Origin: Viola odorata
Lineage: Eukaryota > Streptophyta > Magnoliopsida > Malpighiales > Violaceae
Direction: 5' to 3'
Length of the DNA: 64,000 bases
Assembly: GCA_963691705.1 (NCBI GenBank)
Contig: OY829542.1
Coordinates: forward strand, 19,144,579-19,208,578
Made by a program: the position numbers and the translations under genes. Position 1 is the first letter of the stretch, and the number at the start of each line of letters is the position of its first letter. Of the stretch, positions 47,401 to 59,312 are shown in pieces. The notes under the pieces were generated by a model that searched no databases, was not told the DNA's origin, and worked only from the letters and a program-made list of their open reading frames with translations.

Positions 47401-47960
47401 CTTTTTTACAATCTCAATTTATTAATTTAAATTTTGCTGAAACTATATTGCTTGCCTTAATAATACTATCTAACTTAACTATCAACTGAATTAATATCAA
47501 TAATACTCCCGCTATAAATAATATCATTCTCGCTATAAATTGTTATTGTTATCGTTAAGAATTTCAACTGCTATCACAATTGGTTGGATTTTGAAATTAG
47601 CGTTTTCTTCTTATTATTTTGATGCTACAAAAAAAATGGCTAAATTATTTTTTTGCAAATTTAAAATGGCTCAAGGCGACGATTATTATTTGTTTGGATT
47701 TTGGTATGTTCACAGCTTCTCTAAATTTTAGTCTCTACGGTAACAAAATTAAAAATCCGGCTATATTAGTTCGACGCCCTACGTTACTATTTTTTTAGTA
47801 TTTTTAGTTTTTTATAGGGCATGAAATTCGAACTTTGGTCTAAATCTCTATTTTTATTACTAGTAAGATAAATTGATACTTTTAGTTAATGATATAATTA
47901 CATAGTTCCTAATTTCAAACCCGAAAGGAAAATTATGTTTGCATTCTTCGTTATGTTATA

Positions 47961-48075
47961 CTCCTTCTGTTTTCAATTAATTGACTTTTTGAAACAGTAA
48001 CATTCAGTAAAATATACACTAAAATGTACAATAACATTCAATAGAAAAATGACAGTTAATTGAATATGGAGGGAG
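47961..48075. mobile_element. Stowaway-like MITE (115 bp)
   Basis: Ends CTCCTTCTGTTTTCAATTAA and, reversed, CTCCCTCCATATTCAATTAA, flanked by TA at 47959-47960 and 48076-48077. Confidence 0.8.
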
Positions 48076-48275
48076 TATAATGTTGGTAAGGTACATAAAA
48101 TACCCTATAATTTCTATTAAAAAAAATCCATTTCAGCATCATATTTACACAAGAAAAAAAACTAATAAATTATCGGTAGATTCGGTGCTATCAACATTTA
48201 CTAGCTAGACAAGTAAGTATTTCCTCTTTTAACTAACATTAAAAGGAATAGACTTGCTCTTAGCACGTGCGTAAT

Positions 48276-48810
48276 CAGTGGCGGAGCCAAGGGTGCGCTA
48301 GGGTAGGGTCAAGCCCGCCCTACCCTTAGCCTAATTTTTTTAATATATATATATATATTAATTATTTTTATATTTATTTCTATTTTTATTAATAACTAAT
48401 TAATTAGTAGTGAAAGATTCAAAATTTAAATTTACAAAAATAGTAAGAAAATATTGGTATATATTTTAACAAGTTATACTTTTACTAATAAAAAATATTA
48501 CTATACTTAGTATATATACTTATTTGGTAAAATTAAAATTTTAGGAAAGTCAAAATTTCAATATTTAGATCAAATTAAAATTTGAATTTTTATTTTAGAG
48601 CTCTAAGGTGATCATACGGGTATTTTATTTCAAAAACCGTATTGGTTTAGTTGCCTTCTTATTTTTTTCTTTTTCATATAAAAAATATTAATATACATGT
48701 ATAATTATTAAGTATTTCGTTAATTAATTAAAAACTATTATATATATTATAATATTTTTTGTATATTGATGTTAGCCCACCAAAAAAAATATTCTGACTC
48801 CGCCTTTCTG
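48276..48810. mobile_element. hAT-type MITE with CAGTGGCGGAGCCA ends
   Basis: The left end CAGTGGCGGAGCCAAGGG pairs with CAGAAAGGCGGAGTCAGAA read from the right. CAGTGGCGGAGCCA is a common terminus of plant hAT elements. The putative 8-bp flanks TGCGTAAT and TGTAGTAC agree only in part, so the copy is old. Interior AT-rich, non-coding. Confidence 0.75.
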
Positions 48811-51800
48811 TGTAGTACATGAGTAGTTAGTTCTCCAATTGAAATTAGGATGGTGTTTGGCTGACTCCTGGAGTCAGTTATTTCTAGTGTGTTTGTGTTA
48901 TTTACCTTTTAAAAATTTACACTAAATAATGTGAAAGAGTTATATTTGTGTAAGCTGTAAATTTTGTGTAATCTTTACACTAATGGCATATGAAATTGTT
49001 GGATAACTGGTTAGTGAAAGACTCTTTATAAAGTAGGTCATACGTTCGATCTTTAAAATTATAATGATAATATTTTATTTTATTTTATTTTTGGCTATAA
49101 TGAATAATTAGGGTGGCACTACACTATTAATACTATTAACTCATTAGCTCACGTGGTAAAAGATTTGTCCGTTCTTAATTAAAGTTTCGAATTCGATTTT
49201 AAAAATAGAGAAAATTATATTGGAAGAGAGTCGCCACCTTTTACGAACCCAATAACGATCGAACATAATTAATTTTAATTGAGAGAACACTGGAAGGAAC
49301 TAAAGAAAAAATAATATTAACTCATCCGTGGCAAAGTAGGAATGATTTCTTGGAGGAGAAGTATAATAAGTTATTGAGACATGAAAGAAGTAAAAATTTG
49401 GGGGCATAACTTAAGTATAAGGACGCTCCGGCCCACTTCTCCGGCTTGCAAATCATGAGCCAGCTTAGATATATCAACTAACGTCATCACTGTTCTGCGT
49501 CTAAAAGCAGAAGACAAGTACAGGTAGAGATGCACTAGCAAGGACGTAATTATGCACTTCAATTTATAAGTGCACCTAAAAACCCATAATATATAGTACT
49601 AATATTTCAAAAAAATAATAACATACTATATAGTATACTTTTCCCATTAACAAATTTTTTTTTTTTTTTTTAAAAAACCATAAAATTCCAACAAAAAGAA
49701 TCCAAAACTTACGTAGCTATAGCGATGCTTTGCAGTCCGTAACGAGTAATGATATTTAGTACTTTTTTCCTCCCACTTTCTGTTTTGTACGTTGCTACGG
49801 TTTTTTTTCTTTTTCTTGCATTCTTTATGATTATATCCACGCACGCACTGTCGTCCGCACTCCAAAAGCAAAAGCTTCCACGTACCCTTGCTTCTTCTCC
49901 CTTTCATTCCATTATTAAATGGAATTTTTCGTCCTTTTATTCTAAAAAATTAGTTAAAGTCGTTCTCCTACTCTATTAATGCGCATTTTCCGTCCCGTTA
50001 AACTTTTTTAATTTTTTTTGTTAACGTGGCACGAAACGGCGTTAAATTTATATTTAAAAAAATCGTATATAACCTTTATTTTCCAACTGAACAGGAAAGA
50101 AAGAGAGTTTACATTCAAATAATAATGATTGTTTTTATTTAACTGACGTAAGAATATATATAAATATTTAACCAATTGTACTTTTTGTTAGAATCTAAAT
50201 TAATCAATATGCGTAAAATTAAATCAAAACAAATGACAGCTTATTGGCATCATTATAAACCAAGAAATCCGCACTACCAACAGTAAGGCGCCCATAACAG
50301 CCATGCTTACAAAGCTTCGCATATAAACCGCCGCACTCTTCCCGTCCATCAACTCATCATTACACTTTTCTTTCTTTCCACCTCTAACTTCATAAAAGAA
50401 GCCATTCAACATAAATCCAAGAATCTGTCTACAAGTACAGCTAGTAACTGACAGCAGAAAATTAAAACAAATCATAAAAATTGAGTTTTGATTTTGAAGC
50501 CCTACCCGCATGCAACTAATAAAACAAATCTCCTAAACTTTTTTTTAGGGTTTTCTTTTAGGGATGACTGGCTAATTAGTGTCATCTTGTTAGTTGTTCT
50601 TTTATGTGTGCGACTGTTGTTATATTCTTGCAATAAAATGAGCGAGTGGTTGATGTGAGCGTTATCGACCCGTCCTTGACAATGATAATAATATGGAGAT
50701 AACAACAAGAATTTAGTTTTTATTTCTTATAGTAATTGAGGTATGTGTATTTCTATCGAGCGCCCTCCTTAATTACCTCAAAAATCTCTCTTAATTGCAT
50801 AGAAAATTAGGAATCCCACTTTAATTTGCTACAAAATAATGATGACCCCAGTAATTTAGGAAAAAGCAAAGAGAAAAATAGGATAAGAAAAATTATAAAA
50901 CAACAAAAAGTGCAAGCTGTCTAACCCGTTCTTAGTTCATACACACCACACAATTTATTAGTAGTAATACACTACTAAATTGCTTTCCTAATCAATAGAT
51001 TAACGTAATCTAGTGATGTGATTAGTATATAATTAATAGCTTTCAACGACCACCGGAGGAAACGGGCGATGGTAGTTACTATAGTTAAGACTTGGATTAA
51101 GTCAAATTCAACTTGATTATCAGTGCTAATCATGCACCATTATCTAACTGGTCCAATTTTTTAAGTTACAGCAAATGATTGAAAATGATTGGGGTATGCT
51201 TGCTTTTCTTCACATTATCATGAATTAAGATCTCTAATTTTTATAATTAAATTAGGAGATATATATAGGATTAGCTAGCTAGCTGGTATATGTTGGCATT
51301 GACCAAAGCTATACTAATACAACAAATCAAATTAATTAACTAATGAAAAGGAAAAGACAAATCTTAATTATCCCTCCTACAATTTATTCAATTTATTATG
51401 AGGGAAGCAATTCTTTTAAATATATATATATAACGGTCTCTTCTCTAACTATACAAACCCGACTGTAATGATATGATTTCAAAGAATTTATGCCATGCAC
51501 GCCATTAGTAACAAATCAATGCGATGGTAATCATCGTCGTCTTTGAAATTTGGCTTTTAGAAAATGGAAGTGCCACCAAATAGTATCATGGTTAGTGGCC
51601 GCCTAATTAGAGTATCCAGACATTTCTAACGCGGTCCAATCTGAACGGCTTTGATTAATTTTGTAACCTTAATCCACCATTTTGTCAATAATTATATAAC
51701 CTATGTTCTATTTTGTCAAAATATGTTTTATTTTTACAAGTAAATAAAAATTATGTAACTTATTTCATCCGACAATCTAGAAATACCCATACGGTTACAA

Positions 51801-53636
51801 TTGCGTCATTGTTAGAGGTGACTAGTCATTCTATCTAATTTTCACTTGATACAATAGGTTTAGATGGTGAGTGCAATTTATAATGTATTACCTTATCTCA
51901 TTCTTATATGTACTATGAGTTTTTAAGATTCATTTTTGTATTTTTTTAGACGTGAGACTGGTTTTGATTAAGTATTTTCTGTTTTGATTAATCAGTGATC
52001 AACAAAACATACGCGTGGATCGATGGAAGTAAGCACGAGAGTTTTGACTCACATACTAGTACTAGTCATGAACATTTATGCATGGCATGAAGATCAATCA
52101 ATTCATGTGTCACATCTATGAAGATTTTCTTTTTATCAATAAAACATATAAAGAAGTAATAAAGATCTTCCAAATGCGATGAGGCAAAAATCACTAATAA
52201 ATGAGGATCTACTCGTTGGGACCAATCTAAAGATTCGAAGTTATGATTAATTAACTTGTGTCATTTTCTTAATTAGGCTTATATCCTCTAATTAAGCTCA
52301 CTGTTTTGGTTAACCATAGGACAAAAACATTCCCATCATCAACTAGAAAAGATATAATTAAGATAAGTAGGTTTTGGTAAGAGAGAGTAATAGTATAATT
52401 AGCGGAATGCATGTTACAAGAGCGGATTACACGGAAGAATTTGTCATAATCTTCTCTGTCTTGTTCTGATTAAAATAACCAAACCATCACATGGAGGGTT
52501 GGCTGCAGCTCAGAATCATTCACCAAACCTCAAAACCTCATCTTCCACTACCCACTCATTTCTATAATCAATTACTAATATCTATTTAAGTTCTTCTCCA
52601 AAATGTATATTATAATTACCAAGATATATATTAATATTAAGTAAGAAATTGTTGGTCGATCCAAATAATGATTTAAACCTTATGAAAAGTTATAATCGAC
52701 TCTACAAGATTGACACGTGCGATAGGCTCCTGGATCATCGATCATTGAATCGTTTGGCTATATTGGATTTGCTACCTTATTGAATTTGAACAGATTAAGG
52801 TTGAGTCAGTCCGGAAGATAAATCTTATTGAGTGTTGTTCTCTCAGCCTTATATTACATTGATTGCTTGTGTTTTTAATGATGTGAAATACATTTTTTTT
52901 TATAGAGAGAAATTACCTGATATGAGTATTTTACTCTTTAACGAACTAACTTGGTGCGAATAGAATTCATATAAGAGTTATAAATAAATGAAACAAGAGA
53001 TAGGGGCCCATGAACGAATATGGGGGAGTTTGATGAAAGAAACCCCATACCTCACCTTTTGATGATGCACAATATTATAAATAGAAGTAATAGTACTAGT
53101 ATGATTTTGGTTCCACCACCAATACAAAGATCCGTCTGTCTTTGTAATTTGTTTTTAATATAGATTAATTAGGTGTCAAAAGATGAATTAATTAATTAAT
53201 TATAAGATGATGGGCGCTGCAAATTAAAATGTGGCAATCGTAATAATTAATAAGTACATATTGGTGCAAAAATGGAATGTACTTTTGTGCACCCAAATCC
53301 TCTTGAAAATGATTGATTTAAAAAAACTAATCAAACCCTACTACTTCTCCTACATGTCCATGTCCATGTCCGTCAATTAATTATTTCCTCTTTTTCTTAT
53401 AATGTGATTTAACAAATTAGATTGACGAAATCTCAGGGAGAAGAGAGTGACATGGGTCATCGACACGTGTCCAATCAGTCCTAGCTGTATGGATTTTACA
53501 GGTTGGAATGGAAGGAGGGAGTACAGAATTGAGTACCACCATATACCGATATACAGGTTGGCTGATGAAGATTGAAGATCGAACTCCGCAGAAAGCTTTT
53601 TTTGCCGCTGACCTGACCTCTTTTAATTATTCTCCA
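48811..53636. other. Long AT-rich intergenic stretch
   Basis: No gene I can support. Pol III-box-like pieces (GGTTAGTGAAAG with GTTCGATC at about 49010-49053; TAGCTCACGTGG with TTTCGAATTCGA at about 49146-49197) may be SINE fragments. A minus-strand frame at 50224-50511 (95 codons) ends in a hydrophobic stretch (AVMGALLLVVRISWFIMM) but is otherwise unremarkable. Confidence 0.5.
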
Positions 53637-53644
53637 CTTTTTTG

Positions 53645-54046
53645 CATTGTTGTAAAAACCGGACCGGCCCGGCCGGTTCGACCGGTCCGACCGGGGACCG
53701 GTGGCCTGACCGGTCCGGTTAACCCCCTAAAACCGGACTCTTGCTGACCCGGCAAAAACCCGAGTGACCCGGCGGTTCAACCGGAGACCCGGTGACCCGG
53801 TGCCGGGTCAAACCGGGTCAAACCGGGTTGGCCACTCCTTTCCTTTAATCCCATTTCATTAATTCATTTTTTGTTTGTGTTTTTAGTTTATAAGGTAATT
53901 AATTAAATTTTATATTTATAAAAATATATAAATAATATTATTAAATAGACCGGGTCGATACTACCGGTTGAACCCGGTTGAACCTTTGACCCTCTCGCCC
54001 TCTGACCTGCCCGGGTCAATGTCCCGGGCCGGGTTTTACAACCTTG
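53645..54046. mobile_element. hAT-type MITE, CCGG-rich, perfect 8-bp TSD
   Basis: 402 bp. The left end CATTGTTGTAAAAACCGG pairs with CAAGGTTGTAAAACCCGG from the right. The 8-bp duplication CTTTTTTG is perfect (53637-53644 and 54047-54054). Both arms are packed with ACCGG/CCGGT and GACCCGG words, while the centre is AT-rich. An 8-bp duplication is typical of hAT. Confidence 0.9.
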
Positions 54047-54054
54047 CTTTTTTG

Positions 54055-54639
54055 TCAATACTCCATTATTTCCACAACCTAAAGTCTGCAAAAATATATA
54101 TTAAACTGGTTGCAGATCGATCCCTGTTGTGTTAGGCATCTACGTGTAGAAAGAGGCCAGAGTTTTAAGTTTTTATTTCACCCAAAAAAAAATGTTTTGC
54201 TGGACAATTTTATTTTGTTGGTGTCCGTGTCATGAATATATAAACTTGTTGTAATAAAAGGAACCGCAAACAAGCGATAGCTTTGGACACAGGGAAATGG
54301 CCAGATACAAGAAAAATTGAGCCCAAGGAGAAGTTTAATATCAGGCCCACCAGGATATGCAAGCCCACCACGGTATAATAGGTGAGATATATAATATCCT
54401 AACTAAACTATGCTGTCTTGTTGACAAACCAGAAAAAAAGGCAACTACTCCAGCAAAAAGCCAACCTCCAGGAGTTAAGAATTGGCGCGCAATCAGTTAC
54501 AGTGTGAAGACCTCGCATTCGCCTGCAATAGGATCAACTCTGGCCAAAGAAGCTCTATTCGTAAATGCAGCTAATAAAACTACAAGAAGTTGATCGAAAG
54601 AAGTGTTGCAAAACAACAACGACGACGACAGTTACACCG
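54055..54639. other. Intergenic, three GCCCA motifs
   Basis: AGCCCA/GGCCCA motifs (site II in reverse) at about 54320, 54344 and 54361 could belong to a promoter, but no gene is recognised. A 78-codon frame at 54357-54593 has no family features. Confidence 0.4.

Positions 54640-54673
<34 letters not shown>
54640..54673 (+). repeat. Poly(C) tract, 34 bases
   Basis: Uninterrupted C run; G-run on the strand of the RPA43 gene, about 280 bp after its stop codon. Length is uncertain in any assembly. Confidence 0.9.
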
Positions 54674-54675
<2 letters not shown>

Positions 54676-54954
54676 ATCGGTCTAATGATTGTGCTCTCTA
54701 CAAATGCATTGTCTGAGAGGAAAATCTATGCGAGCACTAAAACAGCCAAATAACGAATAGAGGATTTGAATAACAATCATGTAATAGAGGAAACTGCAGT
54801 CACGTTAGTGATCTCCAGGTCTACATTTCATTGGCATCTTAATTTAACGGTTGTTGAACAAGTGGCTTACCTCCCCAAAACTGATTATACAACTGACTGA
54901 AAGCAGCCAGGACGAGAGCTTTAATTTGTAAACAAGAAGGAATCTGCGGTAACC

Positions 54955-56385
54955 TTACTGATCTTCTCCAACTCTACGCTTTTTTGACTTCTGAATTCGA
55001 TGGCCATTGTCCAATGAGACCGTCTCCACACCAGAAGTAGCATGCGTTTGTGCTTCTGTTTCTTCATCAGTCTTTGCCCTCTTCATAGTACCACTACAGA
55101 ATCAATCAACTAGTTAATAAAACAGGAAAAGTTTAAAAATTTCAGATCTTCCTTTCGAAAAAGAAAAGGTTTGGACGCCAAGCAAGTTCAGCAGAAAACC
55201 TGTCAGTTGCAGCGCCAAGAAAATATTTATCCAACCAGTGAACGTTTCCGGTGTTTTCTGGGATTAAGGACCCAGACATGAGCAAAATTTCCTCATCCAA
55301 ACTGCAAGAATTACTCAAAAGTTAAAATAATTCGATCATTAGGAAGTTTCTACATGTGCATCATTTAACTCTGCAACAATCTGCTGCAGCCTCATACGCT
55401 TAAACTAATTCCTTCATTACTAGATATTACTTATACTTTCCTCTATTGATATCAAGAAAGAAACAAAACAAAGGATGAAGAGATTTCAAAAGCCAAAAAT
55501 AGTCCAAACATCTACTTTCTAAGAAGCAGAAGTTAAGTGTATGGTTCATTCAGTCAAGAAAAGAAAAGTTATTATTATAGAAACAATGCTATTCTGAAAG
55601 CAAATGCAAAATCAAAGCAGGAAACTAAGAGAAAGTGTCACCTCTTGACAAGAAAACGAATCATGTCTCCAACCTTAATCACATGTTTCTTGTTATTTCT
55701 GCTAACGTATAGACCTTCGCCGTGTTTCTGAGATAAATAGCGTAAACCAAGTTAATAAAACCTCAAGCTTCATTCTGAGAAGAAGGAAAAGCCGCATGAA
55801 TTTCACATATCAAAAAGAGGAATAAAATTACATACTGTTTTATATTTGAATTCATTACGAATATCCTGTTCTGTTATAATCGCAGATGAGAAACCAAGAA
55901 TAACAACATGAATCGATTCCGGTGAAACCTTCACCACCTTCCCCTCTGCAAATGACACCAAAGATTTGTAATTTATCCCAATCATGCAACTTCCTTCAAA
56001 ATATTAGAAAAGTGGATTAAATGAATTTACCTAAAAGCATGTCGGGCTTTGGAGAGAAGAGTAACAGGGTTGCTTTTAATTTCACGCCAAAATATGGATG
56101 AACAGCAGACAGAATTCGTGCCAGTTTATCAGGAGTATTGAAATCATAAGCCAACACAACACCACCAAATGATTCATTATACCTGTCGTTGACCCAGAAA
56201 ATAAGTAATCACAAAGAAAACAAATAGAAAGAAAGCAATTGCGGAAGTGAAAAGTTTATGGAAGTGAAGTTTTACTTGAAGAGCAAAGAGCTGAGCTCGC
56301 GGAGAATGGCACGAGAAACATTCTTACTTTGCGAAGGGTGGATGTACACTGCCAAATCAGCAGCTGAGACACTCAATCCTTCCAT
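54955..56385 (-). CDS. RPA43-like RNA polymerase I subunit, six exons
   Basis: A spliced gene on the minus strand. Exons: 56385-56276, 56182-56031, 55945-55836, 55727-55642, 55301-55200, 55093-54955. All introns are GT-AG and the frame stays open, giving 232 residues. RPA43 (Rpb7/Rpc25 family) pairs with RPA14 in the Pol I stalk and binds the initiation factor Rrn3, for rRNA transcription in the nucleolus. The N-terminal tip domain is at about 10-86 (DLAVYIHPSQSKNV, ILSAVHPYFGVKL), the OB/S1 domain at about 88-165 (EGKVVKVSPESIHVVILGFS, then HVIKVGDMIRFLV and ILLMSGSL), and the basic C-tail KSKKRRV (222-228) is a likely nuclear signal. The start Met fits the plant family start. Exon boundaries were read by eye; the family is firm, orthology to a named gene is not. 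Confidence 0.92.
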
Positions 56386-56443
56386 TATTTCAAGGTCAAA
56401 TCGAGATTCTCTGTTTTGGAGTTGGAGTTGGATGGGAAGCTAT

Positions 56444-56452
56444 AAACCCTAA
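56444..56452 (+). promoter_or_regulatory. Telo-box AAACCCTAA
   Basis: 59 bp upstream of the RPA43-like start codon. Telo-boxes are known in promoters and leaders of plant ribosomal-protein and ribosome-biogenesis genes, together with site II elements. Confidence 0.75.
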
Positions 56453-56541
56453 CTAAAACCTTCCTCTCCGCAGTGCGGACGAAGAAGAATGGAGTTTGGA
56501 GATGGGGTTTGGATATTTTGTTTTTTAGGCTATTAAAGTAG

Positions 56542-56677
56542 AGCCCAATATGAAGAATGGGCCGCTAGTCCATCTAACGGATACAGATTGGCGGAAGAGT
56601 GGAAGAAAGCTGGATGCGATCTTCTCATCGGATGTTGAGTCTTCTCGTTTTGAAATCTGGACTACTGGGCCTGGGCC
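56542..56677. promoter_or_regulatory. Cluster of four site II (TGGGCY) motifs
   Basis: AGCCCA at 56542-56547 and TGGGCC at 56558-56563, 56666-56671 and 56672-56677. Site II motifs bind TCP factors and give growth-linked expression to ribosome-biogenesis genes; the set lies 157-292 bp upstream of the RPA43-like ATG. Confidence 0.7.
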
Positions 56678-56852
56678 TCACTCTTTTTTTTTTAGTCGGA
56701 TCTCTCTCAATTAATCAACCATATATGGTTTGAATTATGTAATTTTTTTTGTTATTTTAACATCAATTACCGTTTGAGAATATATGATGCACGAATAATT
56801 TAGATATTTCATGTCTTTTAAGATTATTTAATATTTTTTTTATAGGTGCAGG

Positions 56853-59031
56853 TAGGGTGGCAAACGGACGGACGGACGTCCATGAACCAAATTCGTTTAA
56901 TCCCAGAAATAAACAAAACATACTAACCCCAACCTATTTAATAAACGGACGGACCAGACCTGTCCATCTAAATGAGTCGAGTTTGGACAGGTCCCGTCCA
57001 AATAATTTCTTTTTGAAAAATTAATTTTTTTCAAAGAAATAAAAAATAATTTTTTCAATTTTTTTTTTAAAAATCTATTCATGGGTTGAGTCATGGGGTT
57101 TTGAATGAAACCATGAACATCACTAAGAAAATTTCTATCATTACAAAAACATATCAGCGAAAAGTACATGGGTTGAGTCATGAGGTTATAAATGAAACCA
57201 TGAATACCACCACTAACATTTTCTGCCATTAAAAAATATATCAGCGAAAAAATCATGAATTGAGTCATGAGGTTATGAATAAAACCATGAACACCACCAC
57301 ACACAAAATTCTGCCATTACAAAAATATATCAGCGAAATGTTCATGGGTTTAGTCATGAAGTGATGAAGGAAATCATGTATACCACAATAAATATTTTCT
57401 ACCATTAAGGTCCATCACACAACCTCATCTAACAATTAAAAATCATCTTAAACTTAACTTTCTACACACAAAAATATGAAAACCGTATTGATTTACGTAA
57501 ACTTAGAATCTCTTTCTCATCTTGTATCATGTCATATCGTTGATGAAATTAAAACTTCCCTCATCATTCTCTTCATGTTCCATAATCAACACATTAACTT
57601 TAATCTCAATTGATGAACTTTGAGCATTCCTATTAGTTTTCAAAGTTGTACTTGCATCTTCCATCTACATTAGAAAACTAATAAGAACACAAGAAAAGTA
57701 AATGTTTAAGAGAAACAAAACCAAATCAGGTAGTTGTTACTATAAAAGAATTTACTTGAGTTGTTGTTTTCAAACACTAATTCTTTGAGCTCCTTTCTCG
57801 ATAGGCCTAAACAAACACAAGAAAAGCAGTTAGTGGCTCTTAACATCCAATCTCATATGGAAGTTATTGAAGAGTGATGTGGAATTGCGGAAAGGGCCTT
57901 AAGCAAATAGAGCATCATTTCAGAATGACTTTGCAGTGGTATAAGAAATTCAATAAATCTTCCCGTTTCTACAACAAAGCTTTCCTTCTGTTACTAGTAT
58001 CTCCCAAATATGTCTACCCATCAAAAACTGAAAGAGAAGCATATTCCACATCCTATTCTATCTGATTGTCACAAAAATTATCACTAACAACTGCTGCATC
58101 CCAATTACACTTTTAGCTATAATTATCAGCAATAAATGCTATTAATTATTCAAGTTCAAGAATGGAATAATTTGAAGATTGAGCTGTTGAAAATTAAGAG
58201 AAAATGACAAAGGGCCAAGATTTACAATATCTCCACCAACAACATGTAGAAAGCTTATATAATTTTAACGAATGAAAAACAAGGAACACAGAAAATTACT
58301 GCTCTCCATTAGCAAACATGACATCAAAGATGACCACACAAATATCTAATAATGATATACTGATTTTCAATCAAAGCACACAGTAAAACTTAGAATGGAT
58401 AAGAAAAAGTTTCAGATTAGCATTTCAACAAACAGGTTGAATGCATAAATAAACCCAACAAAGGATGGTCATCAAATCTAGAGTATCACAGTAAAAGTAC
58501 TTAGGTCAAGCATGTTCTACTTAACAAACATACGAACGAAATGATTTACCAGAAATCTGAAACTGCTTCCCACCGAGCAATTACAGCTTGTGAGGGATCG
58601 TGTGTGGAGGATGTGATGGGGTCGTTGAATAAGGGGTGGAGCTAGACTGAGTGGGGGACCGGGACAAAGTTGTGGGACGCGAGCAGCGGATGGGCGAGTG
58701 CGTGGGAGGAGGTTTCTGACAGGGCAACTGGGGAGGAGCTTGCGGCGATAAGGAAGAGTATTGTGGTGAGGAAAAGGTAAATTGGTGAATTGATGGTGAG
58801 TCCGGTTATTAGAAAATATTAGAAAACATAGGTTTTTTTAAAATTAAGTAATGTGGCAAAAAAAATTAAATAATAAACGGATAGACGAGAACCTGTCTAG
58901 TTTTCGTATATGTAGTGGGACGGGTCTGACCCGACCCGTTTATTAAATTGGACAAAAAATATTGTTCATATTCCGTCTAAACTTAGACGGATGGGTCGGG
59001 TATATGGACGGTGTCCATATTGCCACTTCTA
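56853..59031. mobile_element. Non-autonomous hAT element, 2.2 kb, perfect 8-bp TSD
   Basis: Terminal TAGGGTGGCAAA at the left pairs with TAGAAGTGGCAA from the right. The 8-bp duplication GGTGCAGG is perfect (56845-56852, 59032-59039). Subterminal zones carry many GGACGG/CCGTCC words at both ends (for example 56872-57000 and 58915-59010), as expected for transposase-binding repeats. The interior holds four 87-bp tandem units and no transposase; a 45-codon frame (57527-57664, minus) is the best small ORF and is not recognised. The patch 58600-58750 is GC-richer. Confidence 0.9.
57080..57416. repeat. Four ~87-bp tandem repeats in the hAT element
   Basis: Units begin at 57080, 57167, 57254 and 57343. 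Each has CATG(G/A)(G/A)TT(G/T)AGTCATG, then an ACCATGAA(C/T)A-like block, and the first three end in ATATCAGCGAAA. The fourth is more diverged. Confidence 0.9.
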
Positions 59032-59088
59032 GGTGCAGGTGAGATTTGGTCTCGAATCTCTATTCTTATTTCACTTATTATTATAATA

Positions 59089-59310
59089 CTCTCTCCGTTT
59101 TAAATTATTTTTGAGGTAAGTACACACTCATCAAGAAAATGATTAGTTATGTTTCACACTAATTCTCTCTCATATTTTTTTATTAAATTATCTTTAACTT
59201 GAACGAACCAAAAAAAGAACGGTGATGTGAATTAAATTAAATTTTAATACATAAGACTTTTTAGAATAAAATAAATTCATATTTTATTGAAAAAAGATAA
59301 AACGAAGAAG
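59089..59310. mobile_element. Stowaway-like MITE (222 bp)
   Basis: Ends CTCTCTCCGTTTTAAAT and, reversed, CTTCTTCGTTTTATC, with TA at 59087-59088 and 59311-59312. It lies 48 bp from the hAT duplication. Confidence 0.65.
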
Positions 59311-59312
59311 TA

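Noticed and set aside
49371..49562. 63-codon minus-strand frame with mixed composition
   Set aside because: No recognised domain and no neighbouring exons that I could join.
50224..50708. Two overlapping minus-strand ORFs with a hydrophobic stretch
   Set aside because: No family match, no splice or promoter context; probably chance in AT-rich DNA.
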